From Methylobacterium sp. Leaf99 (GTDB lineage Bacteria; Pseudomonadota; Alphaproteobacteria; Rhizobiales; Beijerinckiaceae), in assembly GCF_001422375.1 (NCBI RefSeq), contig NZ_LMMU01000001.1:1734178-1798177 (forward strand): a DNA stretch of 64,000 bases, written 5' to 3'. Every line of letters begins with the position of its first letter. Within the stretch, counting starts at the first letter, position 1. The translations under genes and the position numbers were made by a program. The notes below the pieces were generated by a model. The model saw only the letters and a program-made list of their open reading frames with translations. It did no database searches and was not told where the DNA came from. Shown one piece after another: positions 34,359-43,608 of the stretch.

Positions 34359-34456
34359 GCGCGGCCCAGGCCGGCGCGTGGTTCTGAGGAAGGCGCGGCC
34401 AAGCCGGCGCGGGGTTCTGAAGATTGCGCGGCTCAGGCCGGCGCGTGGTTCTGAAG
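34359..34456. repeat. Three tandem copies of the ssuB 3' end
   Basis: A unit of 33-34 bp starting GCGCGGCC/GCGCGGCT and ending GGTTCTGA occurs at about 34359, 34393 and 34426. The third copy is the real 3' end of ssuB, including the stop codon (codons for NHAPA); the other two extend into the ssuB-ssuD gap with a few substitutions. It looks like local tandem duplication. Confidence 0.75.
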
Positions 34457-35290
34457 CAGGTGATCGAGGATGCGGCCTTCGAGGGCCGCGAGGTCCGGGT
34501 CGCCGCGCCGGCGCGGGCGGGGCACCTCGACCTTCACGTCGAGGGCGATGTGGCCGTTCTCGACGACGAGGATGCGGTCGGCCATGGCGACGGCTTCGGC
34601 GACATCGTGGGTGACGAGGAGGGCGGTGAAGCCCTGTGCCCGCCAGATTCCCTCGATCATCGCCTGCATGTCGATGCGGGTGAGGGCGTCGAGGGCCCCG
34701 AGGGGTTCGTCGAGGGCGAGAAGGCCTGGGCGGGAGACGAGGGCGCGGGCGAGGGCCACGCGCTGGCGCTGGCCGCCGGACAGGGTGGCGGGCCAGTTGG
34801 CCGCCTTGTCGGACAGGCCGACTTCGCCCAGGGCGCTCAGCGCGCGGGCGCGGCGCTCGGCCCGGGTGCCGGTCTCGCCCAGGCCCACCGCGACGTTGTC
34901 CACCACCTTCGCCCAGGGCAGGAGGCGCGGCTCCTGGAACATGATGCGTTTGGGCGGTGGCCGCACGGCCTCGGATTCGAGGACGACGCGGCCGGCGCTC
35001 GGCTGCTCCAGGCCGAGGATCAGCCGGAGCAGGGTGCTCTTGCCGCAGCCCGAGCGACCGACAACGGCGACGAACTGCCCGGCCGGGATGTGGAGGTCGA
35101 GGCCGGTGATGACCGCGTGCCCGTCGAAGGATTTCGACAGGTCGCGGACGGTGACGGCGAGGCCGCCCGTGGCGGCGGCCTCGGGCGTCCGGGCGCGGAC
35201 CGGCCCCTTGGCCGGTCGGTCGGCCAGCTTGTGGACCGGTGCGGTTCCGGGTGCGGCGGCCTCGTGGGCGCGCAGGGCGGTGGCGATCAT
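34433..35290 (-). CDS. ssuB: Sulfonate ABC transporter ATP-binding protein SsuB
   Basis: The 285-residue ATPase drives sulfonate uptake. Walker A is GRSGCGKST, the Q-loop [14 protein letters not shown], the signature [15 protein letters not shown], Walker [14 protein letters not shown], and the switch VTHDVAEA. An N-terminal extension of about 45 residues before the ABC domain is longer than usual. The start is the ATG at 35290, 45 bp after ssuC. The 3' end is duplicated in tandem downstream. Confidence 0.93.
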   Translation of the reverse strand: MIATALRAHEAAAPGTAPVHKLADRPAKGPVRARTPEAAATGGLAVTVRDLSKSFDGHAVITGLDLHIPAGQFVAVVGRSGCGKSTLLRLILGLEQPSAGRVVLESEAVRPPPKRIMFQEPRLLPWAKVVDNVAVGLGETGTRAERRARALSALGEVGLSDKAANWPATLSGGQRQRVALARALVSRPGLLALDEPLGALDALTRIDMQAMIEGIWRAQGFTALLVTHDVAEAVAMADRILVVENGHIALDVKVEVPRPRRRGDPDLAALEGRILDHLLQNHAPA

Positions 35291-35335
35291 GGCCGGGTTC
35301 CGTGGGTGTTCGGTCAGATTGGGCGAGGCGGCGCC

Positions 35336-36133
35336 TCAGACGGTCCGGTAGGCCGGGTTCCAGGCGAGACACGTGCGCTCGAGCCAGCGGGTGAGCACGT
35401 CGGCGAGCTTGCCGAGGCCGGCGTAGATCACGATGGCGAGGACCACGACGTCGACGAGCATGAATTCCCGCGCCTGCATGGCCATGTAGCCGAGCCCCGA
35501 GGAGGCCGAGATGGTCTCGGCGACGATGAGGGTGAGCCACATGATGCCGAGCGCGTAGCGCAGGCCGACGAAGATCGACGGCAGGGCCCCGGGCAGCACC
35601 ACCCGGATGAACAGGCTCCACGACGACAGGCCGTAGACCCGGCCCATCTCCACGAGTTGCGGATCGACGGAGCGGATGCCGTGCAGCGTGTTGGCGTAGA
35701 CGGGGAAGAACACGCCCAGCGCCACGAGGAAGAGCTTGGCTTCCTCGCCGATGCCGAACCACAGGATCACCAGGGGGATGAGGGACAGGTGGGGCACGTT
35801 GCGCACCATCTGCACCGTGGTGTCCGTGAGCCGGTCGGAGGCGCGCGACAGGCCGTTGGCGAGGCCGAGCGCGAAGCCGATGCCGCCGCCGACGGCGAAG
35901 CCCGCGAGCGCCCGCAGGGTGCTGATCCAGAGGTTGGCCCAGAGCTCGCCCGTGCGGCCGAGCTGCCAGCCCGCCGCGATCACGTCGAGGGGCGCCGGCA
36001 TGAACCGGGTCGAGACGAGGCCGGCGGAGCTCGCCGCCTGCCAGCCGAGGACGATGCCCAGCGGCAGGAGCCAGGGGACGAGGCGCTGGGTGGTGCCGTC
36101 GAGGAGACGGGGGAGGAGACGGGGACTTGCCAT
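35336..36133 (-). CDS. ssuC: Sulfonate ABC transporter permease SsuC
   Basis: A 265-residue permease with about six membrane segments. Family sequence includes [66 protein letters not shown] and the EAA loop [38 protein letters not shown]. It forms the membrane channel with SsuB. The start at 36133 is six bases after the ssuA stop. Confidence 0.93.
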   Translation of the reverse strand: MASPRLLPRLLDGTTQRLVPWLLPLGIVLGWQAASSAGLVSTRFMPAPLDVIAAGWQLGRTGELWANLWISTLRALAGFAVGGGIGFALGLANGLSRASDRLTDTTVQMVRNVPHLSLIPLVILWFGIGEEAKLFLVALGVFFPVYANTLHGIRSVDPQLVEMGRVYGLSSWSLFIRVVLPGALPSIFVGLRYALGIMWLTLIVAETISASSGLGYMAMQAREFMLVDVVVLAIVIYAGLGKLADVLTRWLERTCLAWNPAYRTV

Positions 36134-36139
36134 GGGATG

Positions 36140-37078
36140 TCAGCCGTTGGGGGGCGCCGCCCACACCGCGTCGGCGACGCGGATGGATTTCGGGATCAGG
36201 CCGGCGGCGTGGAAGCGGTCGGCGATGGCCTGCTGCTCGGCCACGAGTTCGGGCGTCACCGGGCCGATGACGTAGTCCGTGCGGGCGACGGCCCGTTCGG
36301 TGGCCGCCAGGGGGACGCCGGTACCGCGGGACAGGATCGCCGCCACCGCGGGGCGGTTGGCCTCGCACCAGGCGGCCACGCCGGACAGGGCCTCGACCAC
36401 GGCCTTCACGACCTGCGGCTGGGTCCGGGCCACCGAGCGGTTGGCGAGGAAGAAATTGTTGGGCCGGGCGATGTCCGTCGCGAGGGCCAGGACGCGCACG
36501 TCGGGTCGCCCCTGGGCGATGGCGAAGTAGGGGTCCCAGATGGTCCAGGCATCGATCTGACCGCTGGCGAAGGCAGCGGCCGCATCCGCCGGCGCCAGGG
36601 TCACGGGGACGATGTCGGCGTAGGTCAGGCCGGCCTTGGCCAAGGCCGCCAGGGTGAGGTTGTGGGCGCTCGACGCCTTGGCGAAGGCGACGCGCCTGCC
36701 CTTGAGATCGGCCAATGTCCGGATCGGCGACGCCTCCGCCACCAGGATCGCGGCGCCCGAGCCCGCCGCACCCTGGGCCGCCGCGTAGACGAGGTCGCTG
36801 CCCGCCGCCTGGGCGAAGATCGGCGGGGCGTCGCCGGTCTGGCCGAACGCGATGCCGCCGAGGTTGAGCGCTTCGAGGAGCGGCGGCCCGAACGAGAACT
36901 CGGTCCAGCCGACGCCGACTCCGAGGGGTTTCAGGCGTGCCTCGAGGACGCCCTGCTGCTTGGCGACCACGAGGATGCCGTTCTTCTGGTAGCCGATGCG
37001 AAACACCGGGTCTGCCGCCCGGGCAGGCCACGCGGCGGTGGCGAACGCCGTCGCGAGAAGGGCTCGCCGGTCGATCAA
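36140..37078 (-). CDS. ssuA: Aliphatic sulfonate substrate-binding protein SsuA
   Basis: A 312-residue periplasmic protein. No ATG or GTG fits; the best start is the TTG at 37078, which overlaps the ssuE stop (TTGA) and opens [24 protein letters not shown], a complete Sec/Tat-like signal peptide. The mature part has [47 protein letters not shown] and [21 protein letters not shown], as in SsuA. Translational coupling to ssuE probably compensates for the weak start codon. Confidence 0.88.
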   Translation of the reverse strand: MIDRRALLATAFATAAWPARAADPVFRIGYQKNGILVVAKQQGVLEARLKPLGVGVGWTEFSFGPPLLEALNLGGIAFGQTGDAPPIFAQAAGSDLVYAAAQGAAGSGAAILVAEASPIRTLADLKGRRVAFAKASSAHNLTLAALAKAGLTYADIVPVTLAPADAAAAFASGQIDAWTIWDPYFAIAQGRPDVRVLALATDIARPNNFFLANRSVARTQPQVVKAVVEALSGVAAWCEANRPAVAAILSRGTGVPLAATERAVARTDYVIGPVTPELVAEQQAIADRFHAAGLIPKSIRVADAVWAAPPNG

Positions 37079-37656
37079 CGGGCGGCTCCGGCCACGGCAC
37101 GGGCGGGTTCGCGCGCGGCCGACGCGTGGAGGAGCTGGCTCGCGAGCTGGCCGGCGGCGTCGGAGACCCGGGCGCGCACGCCGGCATCCGTGAGAACGCC
37201 GTCGGTGAAGTCGGCGTCGGCGGCGTAGACGGCCGTGGGCAGGGCCAGCGCCCCGAAGAAGCCGAACAGGGGCCGGAAGGCGTGCTCGACCACCAGGGCA
37301 TGGCGGGCGCCGCCGCCCGTGGCGACGATGGCCACCGGCTTGCCCGTCAGCGCCGTCGGATCGACGAGGTCGAACAGGTGCTTGAACAGGCCCGTATAGG
37401 CGCCCTTGTAGACCGGGGAGCCGACGATGAGGGCGTCCGCCCCCTCGATGGCCTCGACGATGCGGCGGGCCGGGAGGGACAGGTCCTGGCGCGACCAGGC
37501 GGCGCCGAGGGCGGTGCCGGCATCGACCATGTCGAACAGCTGGATGTCGGCCTGGATCTGCGTCTCGGTCTGCGCGGCGACGGCCTCGACGAGGCTGCGC
37601 GTCTTCGAGGGGCGCTGCAGGTTCGCACTGAAGCCCACGATGCGGGGACGGGTCAT
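37075..37656 (-). CDS. ssuE: NADPH-dependent FMN reductase SsuE
   Basis: A 193-residue flavodoxin-fold reductase that supplies FMNH2 to SsuD. The FMN-binding [17 protein letters not shown] is at 8-24, [22 protein letters not shown] near 79-100 (with the Tyr-insertion region characteristic of SsuE) and [23 protein letters not shown]. The ATG at 37656 is chosen over an upstream frame. It is the first gene of ssuE-ssuA-ssuC-ssuB-ssuD; the control region is 37657-37895. Confidence 0.92.
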   Translation of the reverse strand: MTRPRIVGFSANLQRPSKTRSLVEAVAAQTETQIQADIQLFDMVDAGTALGAAWSRQDLSLPARRIVEAIEGADALIVGSPVYKGAYTGLFKHLFDLVDPTALTGKPVAIVATGGGARHALVVEHAFRPLFGFFGALALPTAVYAADADFTDGVLTDAGVRARVSDAAGQLASQLLHASAAREPARAVAGAAR

Positions 37657-37895
37657 GAAGGTTCCGATCGGACAGCTTTTCAGAAGAAAAACAGCGTCGC
37701 CCAAAGCAACGCTGCATTCACGAAAAGATGTCCCACGGTCACCCCTGGGTCAATGAAACGTTCCCGCAAAGATCGGTATGGCCGAAGACGAACCTTTCTT
37801 CGATCAGGTCCAAGAAGGGAATTTTCTTTTATCCCGGGCAGCGGGTCTCCCCGGCCGACAGCGCAGTGCACCATCGGCCCCCTCGGACGGCGGGA

Positions 37896-38336
37896 TCAGC
37901 CGGCGGCGTCGGGGGCGTGGGCGTCGAGCCAGGCGACGGCGCCCGAGAGGTCGAACCCGTGCCGCGTCCCGAAGGCGAGCACGTCGTCGCGGCGCAGGCG
38001 CCCGTCGAGGACGGCGCCGAGGACATGGAGCGTCAGGGAGCGCGTGCCGGACCGGCAATGGGCGACGACGGGGCCGGGGGCGGCCGCCACCGCCGCCCGG
38101 AACGCGTCGATCTCGGCGCGGCCGAGGGTGGCCCCCGTCACCGGCTGGTGGTGATAGGCGAGGCCGGCGGTTCGCGCCGCGGCGGCTTCGGCCGCCGTGC
38201 CGGGCAGGCCGGGTTCCTCGCCGTCGGGACGGTTGTTGATGAGGGTGGTGACGCCCTGGCGTCCCAGGCCGGCGATCTCGTCCAGGGTCGGCTGACCCGC
38301 CACCGAGAGGGTGTCGTCGATCCGCGTGAGCCGCAT
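37896..38336 (-). CDS. TIGR01244-family (DUF442) sulfur-transferase/phosphatase-like protein
   Basis: A 146-residue dual-specificity-phosphatase-fold protein. The P-loop HCRSGTRS (H-C-x5-R) near 93-100 contains the catalytic Cys and Arg, and LSVAGQPTLDEIAGLGRQGVTTLINNRPDGEE is the family opening. Members are found alone or fused to persulfide dioxygenase-like beta-lactamase domains (Blh) in sulfide metabolism. It begins three bases after the dnaQ stop, so it is cotranscribed, and it borders the sulfonate locus. The substrate is unknown. Confidence 0.82.
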   Translation of the reverse strand: MRLTRIDDTLSVAGQPTLDEIAGLGRQGVTTLINNRPDGEEPGLPGTAAEAAAARTAGLAYHHQPVTGATLGRAEIDAFRAAVAAAPGPVVAHCRSGTRSLTLHVLGAVLDGRLRRDDVLAFGTRHGFDLSGAVAWLDAHAPDAAG

Positions 38337-38339
38337 GGG

Positions 38340-39074
38340 TCAGGCCCCCTCTTCGCCGAGGTAGTCGCGCCAGACGGAAGCCGGCCCGAGGGTGGCGAGG
38401 AAGGCGGCATGGCGGGCGCTCTCCTCCGGGGTGAGGCGGTGGCGCAGGCGGCGCGGGGCCAGGGGGGCGCCATCGTCGGAGAGGGCCGGCCCGGTCTCGG
38501 CCAGCGCGGTCTCGGCGGCGGCAAGTCCGAGGCTCGTCTGCTTGCCGCCGAGCAGCTCGACATAGACCTCCGCCAGGATCTGCGAATCGAGGAGCGCCCC
38601 GTGCTTGGTGCGCCGGGTGGTGTCGATGCCGTAGCGCACGCACAGGGCATCGAGGGTGTTCGACGCACCCGTGTGCTTGCGCCGGGCGAGCTGCAGGGTG
38701 TCGACCACGTCGGAAAGATCGATGGGCGGGGGCGCCGCGGCCCCGAGGCGGGCGTATTCCATGTTGAGGAAGCCGACGTCGAAGGGTGCGTTGTGGATCA
38801 CCAGGGGCGAATCCCCGCAGAACTTGCGGAAGTCGTCGACGATGTCGGCGAACAGGGGCTTGTCGGCCAGGAACGCGTCCGAGAGGCCGTGGACTCCGAA
38901 GGCGCCCTGGGACACCGGCCGCGTCGGATTGCAGTAGCGGTGGAAGGTCGCCCCGGTCTGGACGTGGTTGATGAGCTCGACGCAGCCGATCTCGATGAGG
39001 CGGTCGCCGTTCTTGGCGTCGGTGCCGGTGGTCTCGGTGTCGAGGACGATCTCGCGCAGCATCGTCTGTTCCAT
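38340..39074 (-). CDS. dnaQ: DNA polymerase III epsilon subunit (3'-5' proofreading exonuclease)
   Basis: A 244-residue DEDDh exonuclease that proofreads for the replicative polymerase. Exo I is IVLDTETTGTD, Exo II HNAPFDVGFLNMEY and Exo III KHGALLDSQILAEVY with the catalytic His/Asp. A C-terminal region after 185 carries the polymerase-binding tail. Start: ATG at 39074 (MEQTMLREIV) or, as in many DnaQ proteins, the internal ATG at 39062. It belongs to the origin-proximal group dnaQ-coaE-aroE. Confidence 0.93.
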   Translation of the reverse strand: MEQTMLREIVLDTETTGTDAKNGDRLIEIGCVELINHVQTGATFHRYCNPTRPVSQGAFGVHGLSDAFLADKPLFADIVDDFRKFCGDSPLVIHNAPFDVGFLNMEYARLGAAAPPPIDLSDVVDTLQLARRKHTGASNTLDALCVRYGIDTTRRTKHGALLDSQILAEVYVELLGGKQTSLGLAAAETALAETGPALSDDGAPLAPRRLRHRLTPEESARHAAFLATLGPASVWRDYLGEEGA

Positions 39075-39133
39075 GGAGGGCGGGGGTGGCCGACCATGCG
39101 CCGGAGGCCGGGCGGGTTCAAGGCGGGGCAGGT

Positions 39134-39742
39134 TCAAGGCGGGGGCGGCGTTCCGTGAAGGCGCGCCAGGATCGCATCGACCTCGGCCTCGGCCCGGGCG
39201 AAGCCGAGACCCGTGTCGAGGACGAAATCCGCCCGGGCGCGTTTTTCGGAATCGGGCATCTGCTTGGCGAGGATCGATTCGAAGGTCGCCGCATCCATGC
39301 CGGGGCGGGCCAGCACCCGCTCGCGCTGGACCTCGGCCGGGGCGGTGACCACCAGCACCGCGTCGCAGCGGGCGTCGCCCCCGGTCTCGAACAGGAGGGG
39401 GATGTCGAGGACGGCGACGGGCGCCCGCGCGTGGGCGGCGAGGAAATCGCCGGCGGCCCGGCGGGCCAGGGGATGGACCAGGGATTCCAGGGTCGCGAGG
39501 CGGTCGGGGTCACCGAGCACTTGGGCGCGCAGGCGGGCCCGGTCGACGGACCCGTCCGGCGCCAGGGTGCCGGGAAACGCCTTGGCGATGGCGACGGCGG
39601 CCGCGCCGCCCGGGGCGTAGAGGGCGTGGACCGCCGCATCGGCATCGTGGACGGGCACGCCGCGCTCGCGAAACATCGCGGCGGTGGCGGATTTCCCCAT
39701 GCCGATGGAGCCGGTGAGGCCGAGGACGACCGGCCCGCTCAT
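39134..39742 (-). CDS. coaE: Dephospho-CoA kinase
   Basis: A 202-residue P-loop kinase for the last step of CoA synthesis. Walker [15 protein letters not shown] is at 8-21, followed by [14 protein letters not shown] (substrate Asp), and the lid/Walker B-like [24 protein letters not shown]. The ATG at 39742 overlaps the aroE stop by four bases (ATGA), so it is coupled to aroE. Confidence 0.94.
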   Translation of the reverse strand: MSGPVVLGLTGSIGMGKSATAAMFRERGVPVHDADAAVHALYAPGGAAAVAIAKAFPGTLAPDGSVDRARLRAQVLGDPDRLATLESLVHPLARRAAGDFLAAHARAPVAVLDIPLLFETGGDARCDAVLVVTAPAEVQRERVLARPGMDAATFESILAKQMPDSEKRARADFVLDTGLGFARAEAEVDAILARLHGTPPPP

Positions 39743-40578
39743 CGACCGACGAGATCGGCGACGAGGCGGTCGCGCAGGGCCGGGGTGACTCTCGGCTCGA
39801 CCCCGAACCATTTCGAGAAGCCCGGCACCGCCTGATGCAGGAGCATGCCGAGGCCGTCGACGGCGGCCAGGCCCCGGGCGCGGGCGGCGGCGAGGAGCGG
39901 GGTCTCCAGGGGTACGTAGACGATGTCGGCGACGCTCGCCGTGGCGGGCAGGGGCGTCAGGTCGAGGTCGAGGGCGCCGTGGCCGGCCATGCCGAGGGAG
40001 GTGGTGTTGACGAGGAGTCCCGTCCCGGACAGGGCGGCGGGCAGGTCGGCCCAGTCGAGGGCGGCGACCCGCCGGGGATCGAGGGCCACGAGGGCCTCGG
40101 CGCGGGCATGGGTGCGGTTGGCGACGCGGATGCGGGCGAGGCCGCGGTCGAGCAGACCGACCACGATGGCGCGGGCCGCCCCGCCGGCCCCGAGGACCAG
40201 GGCCGTCCCGCCCGTGCGCTCCGGCCAATCGGCACCGAGACTCTGGTCGAGATGGGCGATGAAGCCCGGCGCGTCGGTGTTGTCACCCCACAGGCGGCCG
40301 TCCGCGTCGAAGAACACGGTGTTGACCGCGCCGATCTTTTCCGCCCGCGGCGTCAGGGCGTCGACGAGGCGGAACGCCGCCTCCTTGTGCGGGATCGTGA
40401 CGTTGCCGCCGGCGAACCCCCGCTCCCGCAGGGTCCGCAGGAATTCCAGAAACCGGTCCGGCGCCACGTCGACACGCTCGTAGGTGCCCGCGATCCCGTG
40501 CTCCGCGAGCCAGTGGCCGTGGATCAGGGGCGAGCGCGAATGCGCGATGGGGTGTCCGACGACGAAGGCCTTCGTCAC
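39739..40578 (-). CDS. aroE: Shikimate dehydrogenase
   Basis: A 279-residue NADP-dependent enzyme that reduces 3-dehydroshikimate in aromatic amino-acid synthesis. Substrate-binding motifs are [12 protein letters not shown] and [13 protein letters not shown] (catalytic Lys), the NADP motif is [10 protein letters not shown] with [10 protein letters not shown], then NTTSLGMAG and [19 protein letters not shown]. The GTG start at 40578 overlaps the CDF transporter stop (GTGA). It is translationally coupled to both neighbours. Confidence 0.94.
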   Translation of the reverse strand: MTKAFVVGHPIAHSRSPLIHGHWLAEHGIAGTYERVDVAPDRFLEFLRTLRERGFAGGNVTIPHKEAAFRLVDALTPRAEKIGAVNTVFFDADGRLWGDNTDAPGFIAHLDQSLGADWPERTGGTALVLGAGGAARAIVVGLLDRGLARIRVANRTHARAEALVALDPRRVAALDWADLPAALSGTGLLVNTTSLGMAGHGALDLDLTPLPATASVADIVYVPLETPLLAAARARGLAAVDGLGMLLHQAVPGFSKWFGVEPRVTPALRDRLVADLVGR

Positions 40579-41573
40579 AGCACGTCCTCCGGAGTCAGGT
40601 GACAGGCGGGCCCGTCGGTCCCTTCGATCTGCACGGTCGCGTGCCCGATGCCGAAGGTCGTTTTCAGGTCCTCGGCGAGGCCGAGCAGGAAGGCGTTGCC
40701 CGGGTGGCCGCCCGGCATGACGAGGTGGGCGGTGAGCGCGATCTCCGTGGTGCTCATCGGCCAGATATGGAGGTCGTGGAGCGTGGACACGCCCGGCCGG
40801 GCCGCGAGGAACCCGCGCACGGCCTCCGGATCGATGCCGGGCGGCACCGCCGACAGGGCCATGACCACGCTGTCGCGGAGCAGGCCCCAGGTCATCCAGA
40901 CGATGAGGCCGGCGATGGCGAGACTGACCACGGGGTCGATCCACGCCGCCCCCGTGAGCACGATGGCGAGGCCGGCGAGCACGACGCCGAGCGACACGGC
41001 GGCATCGGCCATCATGTGCAGGTAGGCGCCGCGGATGTTGATGTCGCTGCCCTTGCCCGACGCGAACAGCCAGGCGGTGACGCCGTTGATGGCGATGCCG
41101 ATGCCGGCCACCACCATCACGGTCACGCCCGCCACGGGTGCGGGGTCCGTGAGGCGCAGGATCGCCTCCCAGATGATGGCGCCCGTGGCCACCAGGAGGA
41201 ACACGGCATTGAACAGGGCGGCGAGGATCGAGGAGCCGCGCAGGCCGTAGGTGAAGCGCGGGCTCGGGGCGCGCTTGACCAGCACCGAGGCGATCCAGGC
41301 GACGACGAGGCCGAGCACGTCCGACAGGTTGTGGCCGGCATCGGCCACCAGGGCCATGGATTGCGCGGCGAAGCCGTAGCCGGCTTCGACGATCACGAAC
41401 CCGGTGTTGAGGGCGATGCCGATGGCGAAGGCCCGGCCGAACGAGGCCGGCGCGTGGACGTGCCCGCCGGCGTGACTCCCGCCATGACCGCCGCCGTGGC
41501 TGTGGCGATGTCCGTGATCGTGGCCGGCATGATCGTGGCCGGTATGATCGTGGTCGTGATGGTGTGCAGCCAT
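40575..41573 (-). CDS. Cation diffusion facilitator (Zn/Co/Ni exporter, ZitB/DmeF type)
   Basis: A 332-residue CDF exporter. The N-terminus is a His-rich metal-sensing tail (MAAHHHDHDHTGHDHAGHDH and more, to about residue 42). Six membrane segments follow, with the metal site residues in ALVADAGHNLSDVLGL (HxxxD) and HMMADAAVSLGVVL (segment V), and a C-terminal cytoplasmic domain. It works as a metal/proton antiporter in the inner membrane. Its stop overlaps the aroE GTG, an odd pairing for a metal exporter. Confidence 0.9.
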   Translation of the reverse strand: MAAHHHDHDHTGHDHAGHDHGHRHSHGGGHGGSHAGGHVHAPASFGRAFAIGIALNTGFVIVEAGYGFAAQSMALVADAGHNLSDVLGLVVAWIASVLVKRAPSPRFTYGLRGSSILAALFNAVFLLVATGAIIWEAILRLTDPAPVAGVTVMVVAGIGIAINGVTAWLFASGKGSDINIRGAYLHMMADAAVSLGVVLAGLAIVLTGAAWIDPVVSLAIAGLIVWMTWGLLRDSVVMALSAVPPGIDPEAVRGFLAARPGVSTLHDLHIWPMSTTEIALTAHLVMPGGHPGNAFLLGLAEDLKTTFGIGHATVQIEGTDGPACHLTPEDVL

Positions 41574-41689
41574 GGGATCTCCGTGGCACCCCGGCCGAGT
41601 CGTCTCGCGCGCCGTGCGATGCCCTTAGCCGCGATACGCGCATCCATCCAGCGCGCATGGCCTCGGGGACCGGTCAGGTCCCGCCGCCC

Positions 41690-42619
41690 TCAGGTGGCAA
41701 ACCCCTGCAGGACCATCAGGACCAGGGGAATGGCGAGGCCGGCCAGGATCGTCTGGACCGCGACGATGCCCGCCATCAGGGGCGCGTCGCCGCCGAGCTG
41801 GCGCGCCATGATGTAGGAGGACGAGGCCGTCGGCAGGGCTTGGAAGATCAGGGCGGTGAGGGCGGCCGGTCCGTGCAGGCCGAGGGCGCGGCAGGCCAGG
41901 ACCGTGGCCAGGGGCATCGCCAGGAACTTGACGGCCGAGGACACCAGGACCGGACGCATCCAGGTTCGCGCCGTCGACAGGTCGAGGGCGGCGCCGACGC
42001 AGAGCAGGCCGAGGGGCAGGGACGCCTGCCCCAGGGCCCTGAGCACCGGCTCGAGGCCGGGCGGCACGCCGAGCCCCGACGCCTGGAGCAGGATGCCACC
42101 GAGGCACGCGAGGACGAGGGGGTTGAGGGCGAGCTGGCGGGCGAGGCCGGCCGCGCCGGGCCGGCCGCCGGTGCCGAAGCGGGCGAAGACGAGCACGCAC
42201 AGGATGTTCACCGTGGGGACGATGGCGGCGTTCGCCACCGCCGCCAGGGCGATCCCCTGCGTCCCGAACACCCCGATCGCCGCCGAGACGCCGACGTAAT
42301 TGTTGAAGCGGACCCCGCCCTGGAACACCGAGGTGAAGGCCGCCCCCTGAAAGCCGAGGCGTTCTCGCGCCGCCACGAGGGCGGCGGCGACGGTGCAGGT
42401 GGACGCGACGAGCACGGCGACGAGGGCGAGCACCGGCACGCCCTCGAGATGCGCGGTGGCGAGTCCGTGGACGAACAGGGACGGCAGCAGGACGTAGTAG
42501 CTGAGGCGTTCGGCCTGGGGCCAGAACGTTGCGCCGGGGAAGCCGACCCGGCGCAGGACGGCGCCGAGGGCGATCAGCAGACCGATGGGAACCAGGGCGA
42601 GGAGGACGGACCCGATCAT
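41690..42619 (-). CDS. AEC-family (auxin efflux carrier-like) transporter
   Basis: A 309-residue protein with about ten membrane segments in two repeats, beginning IGSVLLALVPIGLLIALGAVLRR. FNNYVGVSAAIGVFGTQGIALAAVANA and the C-terminal ALIFQALPTASSSYIMARQLGGDAPLMAGIVAVQTILAG are typical of bacterial AEC carriers of malonate or other organic acids. The ATG at 42619 is 27 bases after the maf stop, so the two may be cotranscribed. The substrate is unknown. Confidence 0.87.
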   Translation of the reverse strand: MIGSVLLALVPIGLLIALGAVLRRVGFPGATFWPQAERLSYYVLLPSLFVHGLATAHLEGVPVLALVAVLVASTCTVAAALVAARERLGFQGAAFTSVFQGGVRFNNYVGVSAAIGVFGTQGIALAAVANAAIVPTVNILCVLVFARFGTGGRPGAAGLARQLALNPLVLACLGGILLQASGLGVPPGLEPVLRALGQASLPLGLLCVGAALDLSTARTWMRPVLVSSAVKFLAMPLATVLACRALGLHGPAALTALIFQALPTASSSYIMARQLGGDAPLMAGIVAVQTILAGLAIPLVLMVLQGFAT

Positions 42620-42645
42620 CGCGGACCGCCGGACGGGTCGCGCAT

Positions 42646-43266
42646 CTAGAACGCCAGGAGCTGTCGGGCGCGCAGGCGGGCGAGCAGGGGCAGCAGGGGC
42701 AGGCCCAGGATGGTGGTGTGGTCGCCGTCGATCCGCGTGAAGAGATGGATGCCGAGGCCCTCGAGCTGGTAGGCGCCGACGCTCGCCGTGGCGCCGGGAC
42801 CGGCGAGCCCCACGTAGGCTGCGATGGCCGCCGCACCGAGGGGCCGCACGGTGAGGTGGGCCGTCTCGACGAAGCTGTCGGGGGGGTGACCGCCGCCGCA
42901 CAGGGCCACCGCCGCATGGAGGCGGTGGGTCCGCCCGGCGAGGCGCGCGAGCTGGGTGCAGGCGGCGGCCGCATCGGCGGGCTTGTGGAACACGATGCCG
43001 TCGCATTCGAGCACCTGATCGGCCCCGACGACGATGCGGTCCGGCACGCGGGCCGCCACCGCCTCGGCCTTGGCGCGGGCGAGGCGCAGGGCGAGGTCGA
43101 CCGGGCCGAGCCCCGCGCAGGCCGCCTCGACGGCGCGCTCGTCCACGCCGGGGGCCTGCGTCTCGACGGTCAGGCCCGCACTCGTGAGGAGGGCGCGCCG
43201 CGTCGGGCTGGTGGAGGCGAGAAGCAGCGGCGCCGCGCCGCGCCACAGGGGAGAGGGCGAATCCAT
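42646..43266 (-). CDS. maf: Maf-family nucleotide pyrophosphatase
   Basis: A 206-residue Maf/HAM1-fold protein that hydrolyses non-canonical or excess nucleoside triphosphates. The family opening is PLLLASTSPTRRALLTSAGL, then VDERAVEAA, VVGADQVLECDGIVFHKPAD and VGAYQLEGLGIHLFTRIDGDHTTILGLPL. The ATG at 43266 follows GGAG. Its place near aroE/coaE and PPSRP is typical of alphaproteobacterial origin regions. Confidence 0.9.
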   Translation of the reverse strand: MDSPSPLWRGAAPLLLASTSPTRRALLTSAGLTVETQAPGVDERAVEAACAGLGPVDLALRLARAKAEAVAARVPDRIVVGADQVLECDGIVFHKPADAAAACTQLARLAGRTHRLHAAVALCGGGHPPDSFVETAHLTVRPLGAAAIAAYVGLAGPGATASVGAYQLEGLGIHLFTRIDGDHTTILGLPLLPLLARLRARQLLAF

Positions 43267-43313
43267 CGCTCCAGTGTCACGGATCGCCGCGCCACGACAA
43301 GGTCCGTTCCGGT

Positions 43314-43538
43314 CTAGCGGCGCATGCTGCGGAAGCGGCAATACCGGCCGTTGTCCTGGAAGCCGCCCGGACACCGGGCGACGCAGGCGCCCGCGGCGAA
43401 CTTGAGGGGCGGGCGGCAGGAATACTTGTAGCTCTTGTTGCGACCCTGGTGATCCTGCGCCCGGCCGGCCTCGGCGGGGGCGACGGACCCGCCGACGAGG
43501 AGGGCGAGGAGGGCGGCGCAGGCGAGGCGGTTCGGCAT
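43314..43538 (-). CDS. Small secreted Cys-containing protein
   Basis: A 74-residue protein with a Sec signal (LACAALLALLVGGSVAPAEA, cleavage near 24) and a short basic mature domain with four Cys (SCRPP, ACVARCPGGFQ, YCRF), likely two disulfides in the periplasm. No family recognised with certainty. It is leftward, between the GT61 remnant and maf. Confidence 0.62.
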   Translation of the reverse strand: MPNRLACAALLALLVGGSVAPAEAGRAQDHQGRNKSYKYSCRPPLKFAAGACVARCPGGFQDNGRYCRFRSMRR

Positions 43539-43608
43539 CGGGCATCCCGAAATAGCGGATACCCGTCAACCGGCGCCGATCCCGATTGGTTCGCGGGTCC
43601 GATCGTCG

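Noticed and set aside
36140..37078. Reading ssuA as a pseudogene for lack of ATG/GTG
   Set aside because: A TTG overlapping the ssuE stop gives a complete signal peptide and full-length protein.
33168..37301. A 1377-codon open frame on the minus strand across ssuD, ssuB, ssuC and ssuA
   Set aside because: Only the last part is the real ssuD frame; the rest is Arg/Pro-rich shadow of the other ssu genes, caused by rare stops in GC-rich DNA.
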